DNA of 64,000 nucleotides from Streptomyces yatensis (GCF_018069625.1 NZ_CP072941.1:4960001-5024000); one strand, 5' to 3'. Counted from the first letter of the stretch, positions 27,757 to 36,325 are shown. Translations and numbers: made by a program. The notes: a model not told the origin generated them from the letters alone.

Positions 27757-27770
27757 GTTTCACGTGAAAC
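27757..27770. promoter_or_regulatory. parS site (ParB binding)
   Basis: GTTTCACGTGAAAC, a perfect 14-bp palindrome identical to the Streptomyces parS consensus, bound by ParB for chromosome segregation. It lies in the fbaA-pyrE gap. It is nested in a weak stem formed by GGTGGGTGG and CCACCCACC on either side. No second copy was seen in the window. Confidence 0.92.
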
Positions 27771-27795
27771 GTCCGACCGTCCCACCCACCACGAT

Positions 27796-28335
27796 TCAGC
27801 TCAGCTCGAGGTCGGCAAGCGAGTACGCCGGGAGGTACGGCAGCCCGGCGTCCGCGATCGCAGGCGCGGCGCCGCGCTCGACGATCGTCGCGACCGCGAC
27901 GACCTCCGCACCCGCCTCCCGTGCCGCCTCCACCGCGGTCAGCGGCGAACCGCCGGTGGTGGAGGTGTCCTCCACCACCAGCACCCGGCGACCCGCGATG
28001 TCCGGGCCCTCGATCCGCCGCTGCATCCCGTGCGTCTTCTGGGCCTTGCGGACCACGAAGGCGTCGAGCCGACGGCCGCGCGCGGCGGCCGCGTGCAGCA
28101 TGGACGTGGCCACCGGGTCGGCGCCCAGCGTCAGACCGCCCACCGCGTCGTACTCCAGATCGGCCGTGGCCTCGAGCATGACCTGCCCGACCAGCGGCGC
28201 GGCCTCGGCGTCCAGGGTGATCCGGCGCAGGTCGATGTAGTAGTCGGCCTCACGCCCGGAGGAGAGGGTCACCTTGCCGTGGACCACGGCCTTGTCCTTG
28301 ATCTGCTGCAGCAGGGCGTCACGCGCATCGCTCAT
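27796..28335 (-). CDS. pyrE: Orotate phosphoribosyltransferase
   Basis: Transfers orotate to PRPP giving OMP in pyrimidine synthesis. 179 residues, normal size. The PRPP-binding loop is RRVLVVEDTSTTGGSPLTAVEAARE; substrate motifs FVVRKAQKTHG (catalytic flexible-loop Lys) and GKVTLSSGREADYYIDLRR are present. I start at ATG 28335 (MSDARDALLQQIKDKAV), the usual start; an ATG two codons upstream is equally possible and neither has a clear ribosome site. Its upstream side is occupied by a 12-bp tandem array and the end of the epimerase gene. Confidence 0.96.
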   Translation of the reverse strand: MSDARDALLQQIKDKAVVHGKVTLSSGREADYYIDLRRITLDAEAAPLVGQVMLEATADLEYDAVGGLTLGADPVATSMLHAAAARGRRLDAFVVRKAQKTHGMQRRIEGPDIAGRRVLVVEDTSTTGGSPLTAVEAAREAGAEVVAVATIVERGAAPAIADAGLPYLPAYSLADLELS

Positions 28336-28417
28336 GCGCATGAGCTTAGGCGGTGGCCCTCGGAACCCCTCACGGCACTCCGTTCCCGCAGGCCGAGCCG
28401 CCCCGCTCCGCACCATG

Positions 28418-28513
28418 AGGCCACTCGTCAGGCCGCTCCTCAGGCCGCTCGTCAGGCCGCTCCTCAGGCCGCTCGTCAGGCCGCTCCTCAGGCCGCTCGT
28501 CAGGCCGCTCCTC
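28418..28513. repeat. Eight tandem copies of a 12-bp unit at the epimerase stop
   Basis: AGGCCGCTCCTC and AGGCCGCTCGTC alternate strictly (24-bp dimer, four times), with one substitution in the first copy. Read on the minus strand each unit contains GGCCTGA, which is the end and stop codon of the aldose epimerase gene, so the array has grown from that gene's tail toward pyrE. Confidence 0.9.
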
Positions 28514-29348
28514 AGGCCAGCGTGCGCCAGCTCCAGGTCATGGAGAGCTCCAGCGGATCGATGGGGGTGACCAGGCGCGGCAGGAGGTTGAGGCCGTTGG
28601 GCGGGCCGGACTGCGGTTCGACGCACACCGCCTCCGCCTGCTCGTCGTAGACGACCACCCACTCCGTGCGGCTGGTGACCTTCAGTTCCAGCCGGCCGGG
28701 CCAGGTGAGCGTGACGTCCACCCCCTGCGGCATGCCGAAGCAGTCGTCCCAGGGGCCGGGCTTCGGCGCGATCCGGCGGCCGGTGGGGAGGTGGTCCTCC
28801 CCGCGCTCCTCCTGCCATGCGGCGTCGAAGGCGATCTCGGCATCGGCACCGCCGTCGCCCAGGTTCCGCAGGAACCACGGATGCCAGCCCACCTGCGCCG
28901 GGAAGGAATCGCCGTCGGTCTCCACGCTCATGGTGACGGTCGCGCTGTCCGGGGAGAGCTCGAAGGTCTGGGTGACCCGGCCCTCGTACGGCCAGGGGTC
29001 GGCGAGTTCATAGGTGAAGGCCGCGGTGGACTGGCCGGTCCTGACCTGGCTCCAGGCGACGTTCCGGCCGGTTCCGTGGATCGCGTGCGGCGGGGAGTTG
29101 ATGGGCAGTTGGTGGGTCTGCCCGCCATTGCGGAACCGGCCAAGACCGGTCCTACCGCACCACGGCACCATCGGGAACGCCCCGAACCGCGGGCCCTGTC
29201 GCAGCAGCTCCGTACCGCCGATGCGCAGTGAACCGATACAGCAGCCGTTCTCGGGTGAGACGGTCAGCTCGGCGTCCCCGGCGGTCAGCCGTACGCCCTT
29301 GGTCTCCGGTGTCTCTTCGGTGGTCACAGCTACCGACCCTATGCGCAC
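28512..29348 (-). CDS. Aldose 1-epimerase family protein
   Basis: A 278-residue galactose-mutarotase-like beta-sandwich protein. Recognisable are the opening LTAGDAELTVSPENGCCIGSLRIGGTELLR, GAFPMVPWCGRTGLGRFRN (substrate Arg), HAIHGTGRN (catalytic His) and VGWHPWFLRNLG (second His). Such enzymes interconvert sugar anomers; the sugar is not clear. Two GTG starts are possible (29348 or 29327, the latter giving VTTEETPE and having AGGG upstream). It follows the SRPBCC gene by 4 bases at most, so the pair is an operon. Confidence 0.9.
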   Translation of the reverse strand: MRIGSVAVTTEETPETKGVRLTAGDAELTVSPENGCCIGSLRIGGTELLRQGPRFGAFPMVPWCGRTGLGRFRNGGQTHQLPINSPPHAIHGTGRNVAWSQVRTGQSTAAFTYELADPWPYEGRVTQTFELSPDSATVTMSVETDGDSFPAQVGWHPWFLRNLGDGGADAEIAFDAAWQEERGEDHLPTGRRIAPKPGPWDDCFGMPQGVDVTLTWPGRLELKVTSRTEWVVVYDEQAEAVCVEPQSGPPNGLNLLPRLVTPIDPLELSMTWSWRTLA

Positions 29349-29352
29349 ACGG

Positions 29353-30264
29353 TCATCGGCGGCGGCGAAGTACCCGACGGCCCACGACGACGACGGAGGC
29401 GATCACCACCGCCGCGGCGGGCGCGGCCCAGCGCAGGGTGGCGCTGGTGGAGACGGTCTCGGGCGCGGGGACGGGGGCGTAGCGGCCGCGCGGCGGGGCG
29501 TGGTCGACCTCCTCCGTGGAGCGGCCGATCATCGTGCGGCGGGCGTGGGCGGCCTCGGCCGGGGGCTCGTCGTCCAGGTCGTCGAGATCGGCGAGGTCGC
29601 CGAAGCCGACGGGCTCCTCGACGGCGTCCGGGTCGTCGACGTCCTCGAGGTCGCCGACGTCGTCGATGTCCATGTCGTCGGCCGACAGCGGAAGCTCGGC
29701 CTCGGTCGGCAGCCCGGACTCCTCCGCGGCGGCGCCCTTACCGGCGTCAGCGTCACCATCACCGGCCTCGTCCTCAGCGGCCTCGTCGGTGGGCCTGCCA
29801 GGGGCCTCGTCCTCGGTGACGGCGGTGATCGGGGACTTCTGCAGCCCGGCGGTGAGCGCCGAGGCGAACCGGTCCAGCATCCGGCGGGCCACGGTCGTGG
29901 AGGCCTCGTCGTCGAACTCGGCCAGCCGCCCCTCGCTGTGGACCGTCCCGGCGCAGCTCAGCTCCGTACCGCCCTCGACGGGCTTGGGCGTCACGGTCAG
30001 CGCCAGCTTCACCGAGCCGCTGCCGCGCGCCTCGGTGCCCTCGCCCTCGATCTCGAAGGCATCGGCGCGCCGACCGACGCGCAGCACGCCGCGGTAGGTG
30101 ATGGTGGACCCGCCGATGCGCAGCCGCAGCCGGCCGGAAAGCGGCCCGGCGGCCTCATCGGCGTCCCGCTGGAGCCCGGGGACGCAACGGGCGACGCGAT
30201 CGGGCTCCGCGAGCGCCAGCCGGACGGTGTCGACGGGAAACGGAACGAACACCTCATGCTCCAT
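29353..30264 (-). CDS. SRPBCC/CoxG-like protein with C-terminal membrane anchor
   Basis: A 303-residue protein. Residues 1-150 resemble the carbon monoxide dehydrogenase subunit G branch of the SRPBCC fold (MEHEVFVPFPVDTVRLALAEPDRVARCVPGLQ ... GRLRLRIGGSTITYRGVLRV ... DEASTTVARRMLDRFASALTAGL), a lipid- or ligand-cradling domain. Residues 160-250 are an acidic Asp/Glu-rich linker with DDMDIDDVGDLEDVDDP, and a C-terminal helix (about 275-295) ends in RRVLRRRR, giving a tail-anchored protein with the domain in the cytosol. No CO dehydrogenase genes are nearby; function unknown. Confidence 0.8.
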   Translation of the reverse strand: MEHEVFVPFPVDTVRLALAEPDRVARCVPGLQRDADEAAGPLSGRLRLRIGGSTITYRGVLRVGRRADAFEIEGEGTEARGSGSVKLALTVTPKPVEGGTELSCAGTVHSEGRLAEFDDEASTTVARRMLDRFASALTAGLQKSPITAVTEDEAPGRPTDEAAEDEAGDGDADAGKGAAAEESGLPTEAELPLSADDMDIDDVGDLEDVDDPDAVEEPVGFGDLADLDDLDDEPPAEAAHARRTMIGRSTEEVDHAPPRGRYAPVPAPETVSTSATLRWAAPAAAVVIASVVVVGRRVLRRRR

Positions 30265-30402
30265 AGCTCAAAACACTACCCATCGCTCGTTACCTGAGAC
30301 CCGTTCCCGGTCAACTTTCCGCACCGGGCGCGCCGCCCACGGCAGCCTTGCCCTGTGGTCTCCCCCGTGGCCCCGCCCCCGGCGAGGGCCTGCCGAGGCG
30401 CC

Positions 30403-32013
30403 TCACTCCCCATACCGCGGCCGCATCAATGTGGAGGGCGGCAGTCCCGCCTCCCGGTGCCGCTCGGCGGCGCGACGGGCCGCCCGAAGCCCCTCCTCCG
30501 TCAGCGAGCGCGGCCGCGGATCGTGGGGGGCCAGCCGCACCCCCACCGGGGAGCGCGCCGCCAGCACGAAGCCCCAGTCCTGCGGGGAACCACGGCCGGG
30601 ACGCGGGGAGCCACGGCCCGGGCGCGGGGCGTCGATCACATAGGGCGCGGTCCGCAGCCCGACCGAGCGCATCGTCGCGTCCACCGTCCAGAACGCCCGT
30701 GGCTCGGGCCGCAGCGGTCCGGCGTGGACCACCAGCCGGCCGCCGGGCGCCAGCGCCCGCTCGGCCAGGCCGTAGAACTCCTGCGAGTAGTACTTGGTGC
30801 TCGGGGTGAGCTCGGGGGCGGGCAGATCGCAGACCACCACGTCGTACGCCATGGACCGGCGCAGCCAGTCGAAGGCGTCCGCCGTCACCGCCCGCACCCG
30901 CGGATCGCGGTAGGCGCCGCCGTTGAGCGCGGACAGGCCCGGATCGCGGCGGGCCAGCCGCACCACCTCCGCGTCGCGCTCCACGACGGTCACCGACCGG
31001 ACCCCCGGGTACCGCAGGACCTCGCGCACCGCGAGCCCGTCGCCCCCGCCCAGCACCAGGACCCGGCCGTGCGGTCCGGCGGCCATCGCCGGGTGGATCA
31101 GCGCCTCGTGGTAGCGGACCTCGTCGCGCCCGCTGACCCGCAGCCGCCCGTTGACGAAGAGGGCCAGCGGCCGCCCGCTCGCCCCGCCGCCCACGAGCAC
31201 GATCTCCTGCTCGCCGGTGCGCAGCGCGACTCGCACCCCCGGTCCGTAGACGGCCTGCCGGGCGGCCCGCTCGAAGGACGGGGTCAGCACGGCACCGGCG
31301 GTCAGCGCGGCGAGCACCAGCCCATTGGCGACGATCAGCGTCCACCGCGCCCGTACGCTCAGATCGCGGCGGAAGAGCCAGAGCACCAGCGCCCCGCCCG
31401 CGACCGCGTTGACCGCGCCGGTGACCAGCGCGCCGGTCAGCTGGCCGAACGCGGGCAGCAGCAGAAAGGGAAAGGCGAGCCCGCCGACCAGCGCGCCCAC
31501 ATAGTCCGCCGCGAACAGATCGGCCACCGCGCCCCCCGCGTCCTGCCGGCGCACCCGCTGGATGAGGGTCATCAGCAGCGGCACCTCGGCTCCGATGAGC
31601 ACCCCGATCGCGAACGAGAAGCCGACAAGCGCGGAGCGCGAGTGACCGCCCCATGCGAAGCAGGCGTACAGCGCCATCGCCGAGCAGCCGCCGACGAGCG
31701 CGAGCACCGCCTCGACCGCGCCGAAGCCGACGGCGGCCCGGCAGCGCAGCCGCTTGGCCAGCAGCGAGCCGACGCCCATGGCGAAGACCATCACGGACAG
31801 CACCACGGATGCCTGGGTGACCGAGTCACCCGCCAAGTACGAGGCCAGCGCGACGAGTTCGAGCTCGTAGACGAGACCGCAGGCGGCGCAGACGAAGACG
31901 GTGCCGAGAACGAGGAAGCGGCCGAGCGTCGCCCGCACGGGCAGCCGCGCCGGAGGGCCGGACTCCGGCGACGACGGCGCATCCGAGACGGCGGACATCG
32001 GCGAATCGATCAC
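30403..32013 (-). CDS. Membrane spermidine-synthase-like protein
   Basis: A 536-residue fusion. The first 220 residues hold about seven hydrophobic helices beginning [36 protein letters not shown]. The C-terminal 300 residues are a Rossmann-fold aminopropyltransferase: [35 protein letters not shown] (SAM-binding loop), VVERDAEVV, and [22 protein letters not shown] in place of the usual DxxDP gate. The family is annotated as polyamine aminopropyltransferase, but the membrane-fused form may act on another amine. A 21-bp imperfect repeat encodes [15 protein letters not shown] near 440. Start could be six codons further in. Confidence 0.9.
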   Translation of the reverse strand: MIDSPMSAVSDAPSSPESGPPARLPVRATLGRFLVLGTVFVCAACGLVYELELVALASYLAGDSVTQASVVLSVMVFAMGVGSLLAKRLRCRAAVGFGAVEAVLALVGGCSAMALYACFAWGGHSRSALVGFSFAIGVLIGAEVPLLMTLIQRVRRQDAGGAVADLFAADYVGALVGGLAFPFLLLPAFGQLTGALVTGAVNAVAGGALVLWLFRRDLSVRARWTLIVANGLVLAALTAGAVLTPSFERAARQAVYGPGVRVALRTGEQEIVLVGGGASGRPLALFVNGRLRVSGRDEVRYHEALIHPAMAAGPHGRVLVLGGGDGLAVREVLRYPGVRSVTVVERDAEVVRLARRDPGLSALNGGAYRDPRVRAVTADAFDWLRRSMAYDVVVCDLPAPELTPSTKYYSQEFYGLAERALAPGGRLVVHAGPLRPEPRAFWTVDATMRSVGLRTAPYVIDAPRPGRGSPRPGRGSPQDWGFVLAARSPVGVRLAPHDPRPRSLTEEGLRAARRAAERHREAGLPPSTLMRPRYGE

Positions 32014-32118
32014 AAAGGGAACGCTACGTTACATATCGCTTACGCCTCGTCCCCCACACGAGTGCATTGCCGTTCACGCATCGGGCACCGACGGCCTCGC
32101 GAACACCCTGGACCGCCT

Positions 32119-32709
32119 TTAGGCACACGGCACTTGGGGCGACCGCCCATCGGGCAGGCCACCTATCTCGAGCCCGCCCGCGCCCGGCGGCCGGAGCGCG
32201 GCCGGCACCCGGGCCCCCACACAGGTGCGGGTGGTGACCAGCCGCCCCTCCTGGGGGTAGGCATGCCAGGTCCGCCAGCCCACCGTGCCCTCGTGCCACT
32301 GCGCGAGCAGCGCCGTGAACGCGTTCGGACTGCCGGGAAAGGTGCCGGCCAGCCCGTGCGGATGGTCGGCCACCAGCGCGAGCAGCTCCTGCGCGCGCCC
32401 GGCGAAGGCCCCTTGCGACAACTCCTCTACGCGCGCCGCGAATTCGTATTCGCGGCCGTCGACGAGCGTGGAAACCCCCAGCGGAAGCGCGGTGCTGTTG
32501 CCGGACATGCAGGCGACGGTCTCCGAGCAACGGCTGCCCTCCCCTTCGAGGAGGACCTGATGCGAGGCCCCCAGGAGCCTCAACTGGACGTCGAAACCAT
32601 GAAGTTGAAGATCAAGCACGGCGAGGGCGGGAAGCGGTTCCCGTCCCAGGCCCCAGGCGAGGTCAGCGGCGCGGGTATCGGTGTAGGCAGTCTTGAGGGT
32701 CGTGAGCAT
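32119..32709 (-). CDS. DUF2617 family protein
   Basis: A 196-residue soluble protein of unknown function, found next to the membrane spermidine-synthase-like gene in actinomycetes. Motifs: LTTLKTAYTDTRAADLAWGL, HGFDVQLRLLGASHQVLLEG, WHEGTVGWRTWHAYPQEGRLVTTRT. The start ATG at 32709 is preceded by GGAG at 9 bases; the longer open frame is rejected. It ends just before the synthase gene in the same direction, so the two are probably co-transcribed and functionally tied. Confidence 0.88.
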   Translation of the reverse strand: MLTTLKTAYTDTRAADLAWGLGREPLPALAVLDLQLHGFDVQLRLLGASHQVLLEGEGSRCSETVACMSGNSTALPLGVSTLVDGREYEFAARVEELSQGAFAGRAQELLALVADHPHGLAGTFPGSPNAFTALLAQWHEGTVGWRTWHAYPQEGRLVTTRTCVGARVPAALRPPGAGGLEIGGLPDGRSPQVPCA

Positions 32710-33067
32710 GGATCGGCTCCGCAAGCACGCAATGGAAAAAAGATGGGCCGACTGGCCCCGCGGTGAACCAGGGGCATGCGCATACGCCGGCTCGTGCCCA
32801 CGTGGGGCCGTAAGGTCGATGGTGGTATACGGAATCATGAAATGCTGGGCGCCACATCGTTTTTACCCATCTTCGCCGGGTTTCCACCCCCTAGGGCGCC
32901 TTCTAGGTCAAGTGTTCAACAAGGCCGCGCCCGGCGCACGTTGGCGCGCCGGGCGCGGGCTCATTGCTTCACGGCCGTAAGAACGGCGTGGCGACCATAT
33001 GGACGGCGTGACCGTAAGGACGGCATGGCGACCGTAAGGACGCGTGGTGGCCAGGGGATCAGGGGGA
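32710..33067. other. 358-bp gap with hairpin and short repeats
   Basis: Holds the DUF2617 promoter region (an AT-richer stretch near 32820-32880) and a 13-bp perfect hairpin (arms 32925-32937 and 32946-32958, 8-base loop) that could end transcription of the Gly-rich gene. From 32975 to 33045 the motif GACCGTAAGGACGGC recurs imperfectly three times. No gene seen. Confidence 0.55.
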
Positions 33068-33361
33068 TCAGGCGCCCCCACCGCAGCCACCGCCACCACC
33101 ACCGCCGCCGCCGCCACCGCAGCCTCCCCCGCCACCGCAGCCACTTCCGCCGCCGCAGCCACCGCCGCCGTGGTGGCCACCCCCGTGATGGCCACCACCG
33201 CCGTCGCCACCGGCCCACCAGCTGCCACCGGCCGCCCCACTGGAACCCGCACCCCAGGACCGCTTGCGCCGCCCGCTGTTCCCCTTCGACCGACCGGCGC
33301 CCAGCGCGGCGAGCGCCGCGAACGTGAACGCCACCACGACCAAGATGACGACAGGACCCAT
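33068..33361 (-). CDS. Small membrane-anchored Gly/His/Cys-rich protein
   Basis: A 97-residue protein: one N-terminal hydrophobic helix (PVVILVVVAFTFAALAALGA), a basic patch GRSKGNSGRRKRS, then a tail of glycine with His pairs (GGHHGGGHHGG) and five regularly spaced cysteines (CGGGSGC, CGGGGGC, then C after eleven Gly). With the positive-inside patch after the helix the tail is cytosolic, or exported if the helix is a signal. His and Cys spacing suggests metal binding. The ATG at 33361 has GGAGAG 10 bases upstream. Not recognised as a named family; low-complexity, so a chance open frame is possible but the helix and RBS argue for a gene. Confidence 0.65.
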   Translation of the reverse strand: MGPVVILVVVAFTFAALAALGAGRSKGNSGRRKRSWGAGSSGAAGGSWWAGGDGGGGHHGGGHHGGGGCGGGSGCGGGGGCGGGGGGGGGGGCGGGA

Positions 33362-33517
33362 GGTCCTCACTCTCCTTCCATCCCCCGTAGCGAGGTACCG
33401 CTTCGTACCTGTCGTCTCCCCTGCCCGACCTCACCCGGGTCGAAAGCGAAGTTGAGGAAGTCCAGAGGTTCGGCGCGGCGTGACTGGCCGTGGGCTCGGC
33501 GGGGTAATTTGCCGTGC

Positions 33518-33898
33518 ATGCACAGGAGCCGTGTGTACGCCGTTCTGATCGACGCGCCCAAAGCCGAGGCCGACCGGGCGACCGCCTTCTGGTCAGCGGC
33601 CCTCGGCGTCACCGCCGAGTCGTATCCGCCGGAGCCGCAGTTCACCACGCTCCATGAGGCTCTGCCGGGGCTGGTCACCGCCGTCCAGGCGGTCGACGAC
33701 GCGCCCCGTATCCACCTGGACTTCGAGACCGACGACGTCGAGGCGGAAACCGCGCGCCTGCTCGCCCTGGGGGCTGAGCAGATCGCGCAGTGGCAGGAGT
33801 GCCGGGTGCTCCGCGTTCCCGGCGGCCACGTGATGTGCGTACTGCCCCAGGAGACCGACCCGGAGACCTTCCGGGCACAGGCCAACGTCTGGCCCTGA
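33518..33898 (+). CDS. VOC (glyoxalase/bleomycin-resistance fold) family protein
   Basis: 126 residues, a single VOC domain of paired beta-alpha-beta units: VYAVLIDAPKAEADRATAFWSAALG, HLDFETDDVEAETARLLALGAEQI and VLRVPGGHVMCVLPQETDPETF. Metal-ligand positions (H near 67, E near the C-terminus) are partly present. Members include glyoxalases, dioxygenases and drug-binding proteins; the substrate is not evident. The ATG gives the typical VOC start; an RBS is weak. Stands alone between convergent and divergent unknown genes. Confidence 0.85.
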   Translation: MHRSRVYAVLIDAPKAEADRATAFWSAALGVTAESYPPEPQFTTLHEALPGLVTAVQAVDDAPRIHLDFETDDVEAETARLLALGAEQIAQWQECRVLRVPGGHVMCVLPQETDPETFRAQANVWP

Positions 33899-33972
33899 CG
33901 CCGGTGCGTGGGACCAGCCACGACACAGCCGCGGACGAACGACCGCCCCTCGCGGCACTTCCCGCGGAGCGC

Positions 33973-34917
33973 CTAGCGGTGCTCCCAGTGATGCGGATCG
34001 GCTTCCAGGACCGCGCGATCCCAGTCGGCCAGTTCGGCGGCCGCCTCGTAGGTGCTGTGCAGGAATTCGGTCAGCGTCCGGTCCGGATCGGCCGCGGTGG
34101 CGACCGTCTCGTAGGGCAGTACGAACTCACCGACGTCCCGCCGGTACGAGGCCGCCGCGGGCTGGACCGGCTGGTCGGCGAAACCGGCGGGCTCGGGGTA
34201 GGCGTAGGAGTAGAAGCCGCCCTCCTCCCCGCCGCCGGGCCAGAAGCCGCAGCTGGAGAGCTCGACGGAGTACGCCTCCTGGGTCACCCGGTCCGGCAGG
34301 TTCGGCACCCCGCCGGGGGGATGCGGCGGCGCGGTGCGGCCGGAGAAGCGGGTGACGGCCAGGTCCATCGCTCCCCAGAAGAAGTGCACGGGGCTGGCCT
34401 TGCCGACGAAATGCGACCGGAATTCCCCGAACACCCGGTGTGCGTTCAGCAATTGCCCCCAGAAGAGCCGGGTGGCGTGCGGGTCGTACACCGCGTGCCG
34501 GTGATCCTCCGGGAAGGGGATCGACACGGGCACCTCGTTCGGGCGGGGGTACACCCGGGTCTGGATGCCCAGGTCCCCCAGCACCCCCATGATCTCGGAG
34601 TAGAACTGGGACACCGGTTTGGACTCCAGCACCAGCTCGCGCCGGCTCCCGTCGCTGACCCGAATCCCCAGCCGCTGTTCGACGAAGTCGAACTCGATAT
34701 CGAATGCCCCGCCGCGATACGGAATCGTCGACGTACTCAGCCCGCGCGGGGTGACATACAAGGTCACCTGCCACCACTGATTGGCCGGTGGCGCATGATC
34801 CAGCCGGATCTTGCCGACGATCTGGGTCCACATATGCAGCGTGTCCCGCGCCTCGGCCCAGTCCTCCAGCCGAAGCCGCGGCCAGGCCCCCGCCTGCTGT
34901 GTCTGCTGCTCGGCCAT
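33973..34917 (-). CDS. DUF5996 family protein
   Basis: A 314-residue soluble protein of unknown function that is widespread in bacteria. Family features: WPRLRLEDWAEARDTLHMWTQIVGKIRLD at the start, WWQVTLYVTPRGLSTSTIPY, FDIEFDFVEQRLGIRVSDG, FWGAMDLAVTRFSGRTAPPHP and SCGFWPGGGEEGGFYSYAYPEP with YDPHATRLFWGQL. No signal peptide or membrane segment. The ATG has GGCGAG upstream. Converges on the VOC gene. Confidence 0.88.
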   Translation of the reverse strand: MAEQQTQQAGAWPRLRLEDWAEARDTLHMWTQIVGKIRLDHAPPANQWWQVTLYVTPRGLSTSTIPYRGGAFDIEFDFVEQRLGIRVSDGSRRELVLESKPVSQFYSEIMGVLGDLGIQTRVYPRPNEVPVSIPFPEDHRHAVYDPHATRLFWGQLLNAHRVFGEFRSHFVGKASPVHFFWGAMDLAVTRFSGRTAPPHPPGGVPNLPDRVTQEAYSVELSSCGFWPGGGEEGGFYSYAYPEPAGFADQPVQPAAASYRRDVGEFVLPYETVATAADPDRTLTEFLHSTYEAAAELADWDRAVLEADPHHWEHR

Positions 34918-35114
34918 CTCGCCTCCCGCGGGGTCTCACGACTCCGGCAAAAGCGCATTCGATCACCGTCAATACATTCCGACCCGGCCGAGTACCCGTC
35001 CATCCCGCCACCGAAAACGAGCGCGGAAGAACTAGCGAGTACGGCCCGCGCCGGGTGGCACCACCATCGAGCGCGGCGCCCCACACCGGTCACCGCATCG
35101 GGCATCGACCGAAC

Positions 35115-35137
35115 GCATACTGGAGTATGCTCGACAC
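35115..35137 (+). promoter_or_regulatory. Operator palindrome and -10 of the toxin-antitoxin operon
   Basis: GCATAC-TGGA-GTATGC (35115-35130) is a perfect 6-bp inverted repeat ending 7 bases before the antitoxin ATG. TATGCT (35126-35131) within it fits a -10 box placing the transcript start at about the ATG itself, so the mRNA may be leaderless; no ribosome site is visible. RHH antitoxins usually bind such dyads to repress their own operon. Confidence 0.65.
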
Positions 35138-35386
35138 ATGGCCGCCACGACGCGCATCACCGTCACCCTGCCCACCGAGCAGGTCGAAGAGCTGAGAAAG
35201 CTCACCGACAACGTGTCCGGCTATGTGGCCGAAGCGGTGGCCCGGCAGATCCGGCACCAACTCCTCGGCGACGATCTACGGCGCCATCAGGAGGAGGAAG
35301 GCGCCTTCACGGATGAGGAGCTGGCCGACGCCCGCGCCAAGATCTTCGGCACCGCCGACGGCGCCGGCCGCACGGACGCCGCGTGA
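35138..35386 (+). CDS. Ribbon-helix-helix antitoxin
   Basis: 82 residues. The N-terminal TTRITVTLPTEQVEELRKLTDNVSGYVAEAVARQIRHQL is a ribbon (ITVTLP) and two helices, the RHH DNA-binding fold of CopG/VapB-like antitoxins; the acidic C-terminal helix (EEEGAFTDEELADARAKIFG) is the expected toxin-binding part. The stop overlaps the start of the PIN toxin gene (GTGA). It should neutralise the toxin and repress the operon. Base composition is slightly lower in GC than the neighbours, consistent with mobility. Confidence 0.88.
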   Translation: MAATTRITVTLPTEQVEELRKLTDNVSGYVAEAVARQIRHQLLGDDLRRHQEEEGAFTDEELADARAKIFGTADGAGRTDAA

Positions 35387-35784
35387 GCACACACCTTGAG
35401 ACCGTCGTCCTGGACTCCCAGGGACTGTCCGCCTGGGTCGCCCAGGACCGCAAGGTTCTCGCGATGTTCCAGGTGTTCCACGAAATGGGAGCCGATCTCG
35501 TCGTCAGCGCCAACACCATCGTCGAAGTCAGCCATGCGCGAGTAAACCTCCCACGCCTGAACTGGGCCCTCTCACGGGTCAAGGTCGAACCCGTCACCGA
35601 GCAGGCGGCCAAGGCCGCCGCCGAGCTACTCACGTCAGCAGGGCTGCACGGGCACAAGTACGCGATCGACGCCACTGTCGCCGAGGCGGCACTACGCCAG
35701 CCGCCACCCGTCGCCGTGCTCACCTCCGACACCGACGACATGGCCAAGCTCTGCGATGACCGCGTGCGACTGATCGCCCTATGA
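35383..35784 (+). CDS. PIN-domain toxin (VapC-like ribonuclease)
   Basis: 133 residues with the PIN nuclease acid set: Asp in TVVLDSQGL, Glu in NTIVEVSHA, Asp in YAIDATVAE and Asp in LTSDTDDMAKL. These coordinate metal ions for RNA cleavage, in VapC proteins often of tRNA anticodon loops or 23S rRNA; this target is not known. GTG start inside the antitoxin stop, so antitoxin and toxin are coupled. Complete length, so probably active. Part of a small island beside the truncated cutA. Confidence 0.9.
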   Translation: MSTHLETVVLDSQGLSAWVAQDRKVLAMFQVFHEMGADLVVSANTIVEVSHARVNLPRLNWALSRVKVEPVTEQAAKAAAELLTSAGLHGHKYAIDATVAEAALRQPPPVAVLTSDTDDMAKLCDDRVRLIAL

Positions 35785-35967
35785 GGTGCGGGAGTACGGT
35801 CGGCGCGCTGCGATCAGTCGCTCAACGGCCGTGCGGAAGTACCCGGCGTCCACGCGCCGACGGTGCCTGTCCTCACCTTCCTTGTGGAGAACCAGGCTGC
35901 CGTCCTCCGATGAGCTTCAGTCACGGACGTGGTCCAACTTCCGAAACGACTGTGAGGAGTGATCCGA

Positions 35968-36312
35968 GTGGACCTGTACAGCATCATGTGCGTGAGTGAC
36001 CGGATCAAGGCACTGGAGTGGTTCGAGGCGTTCTTCGGGCGCCCAGCGGACGAGACCATAGGCGAGGAATACCTGTGGCAGGTCGGTGAGAACGCGTGGG
36101 TCGTCGTTGACGATCGGGACGTGCGGGCTGAGCGAGTAGGCGGAGCCATGATCACGCTCGGCGTGAATGACCTCGACAACATCCTGGCCCGGCTCGCCGC
36201 ACAGGGGATCGACCACGAACCGGTCGAGACCTACAGCAACGGCGTACGCCATGTCGTCGTGCTGGACCCCGACGGGAACAGCCTGTCGCTCGCCGAGGCG
36301 CCCACCCGGTGA
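35968..36312 (+). CDS. VOC family protein
   Basis: 114 residues, a single VOC domain: VDLYSIMCVSDRIKALEWFEAFFGR, then WQVGENAWVVVDDRDVRAERVGGAMITLGVNDLDNILARLAAQGI and VVVLDPDGNSLSLAEAP. The GTG at 35968 is chosen since GAGGAG lies 8 bases before it. Its 3' end lies 14 bases from the broken 3' end of cutA on the other strand, so it may have arrived with the insertion or deletion that removed the cutA tail. Substrate unknown. Confidence 0.82.
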   Translation: MDLYSIMCVSDRIKALEWFEAFFGRPADETIGEEYLWQVGENAWVVVDDRDVRAERVGGAMITLGVNDLDNILARLAAQGIDHEPVETYSNGVRHVVVLDPDGNSLSLAEAPTR

Positions 36313-36325
36313 GCGTTTTCCAACC

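Noticed and set aside
33068..33240. Gly-rich tract considered as simple-sequence DNA only
   Set aside because: The frame has an N-terminal membrane helix and a good ribosome site, so it was kept as a gene with moderate confidence.
35785..35967. Possible gene fragment between the PIN toxin and VOC genes
   Set aside because: One frame reads VPVLTFLVENQAAVLR but it is short, has no clear start and matches no family I know; left unassigned.
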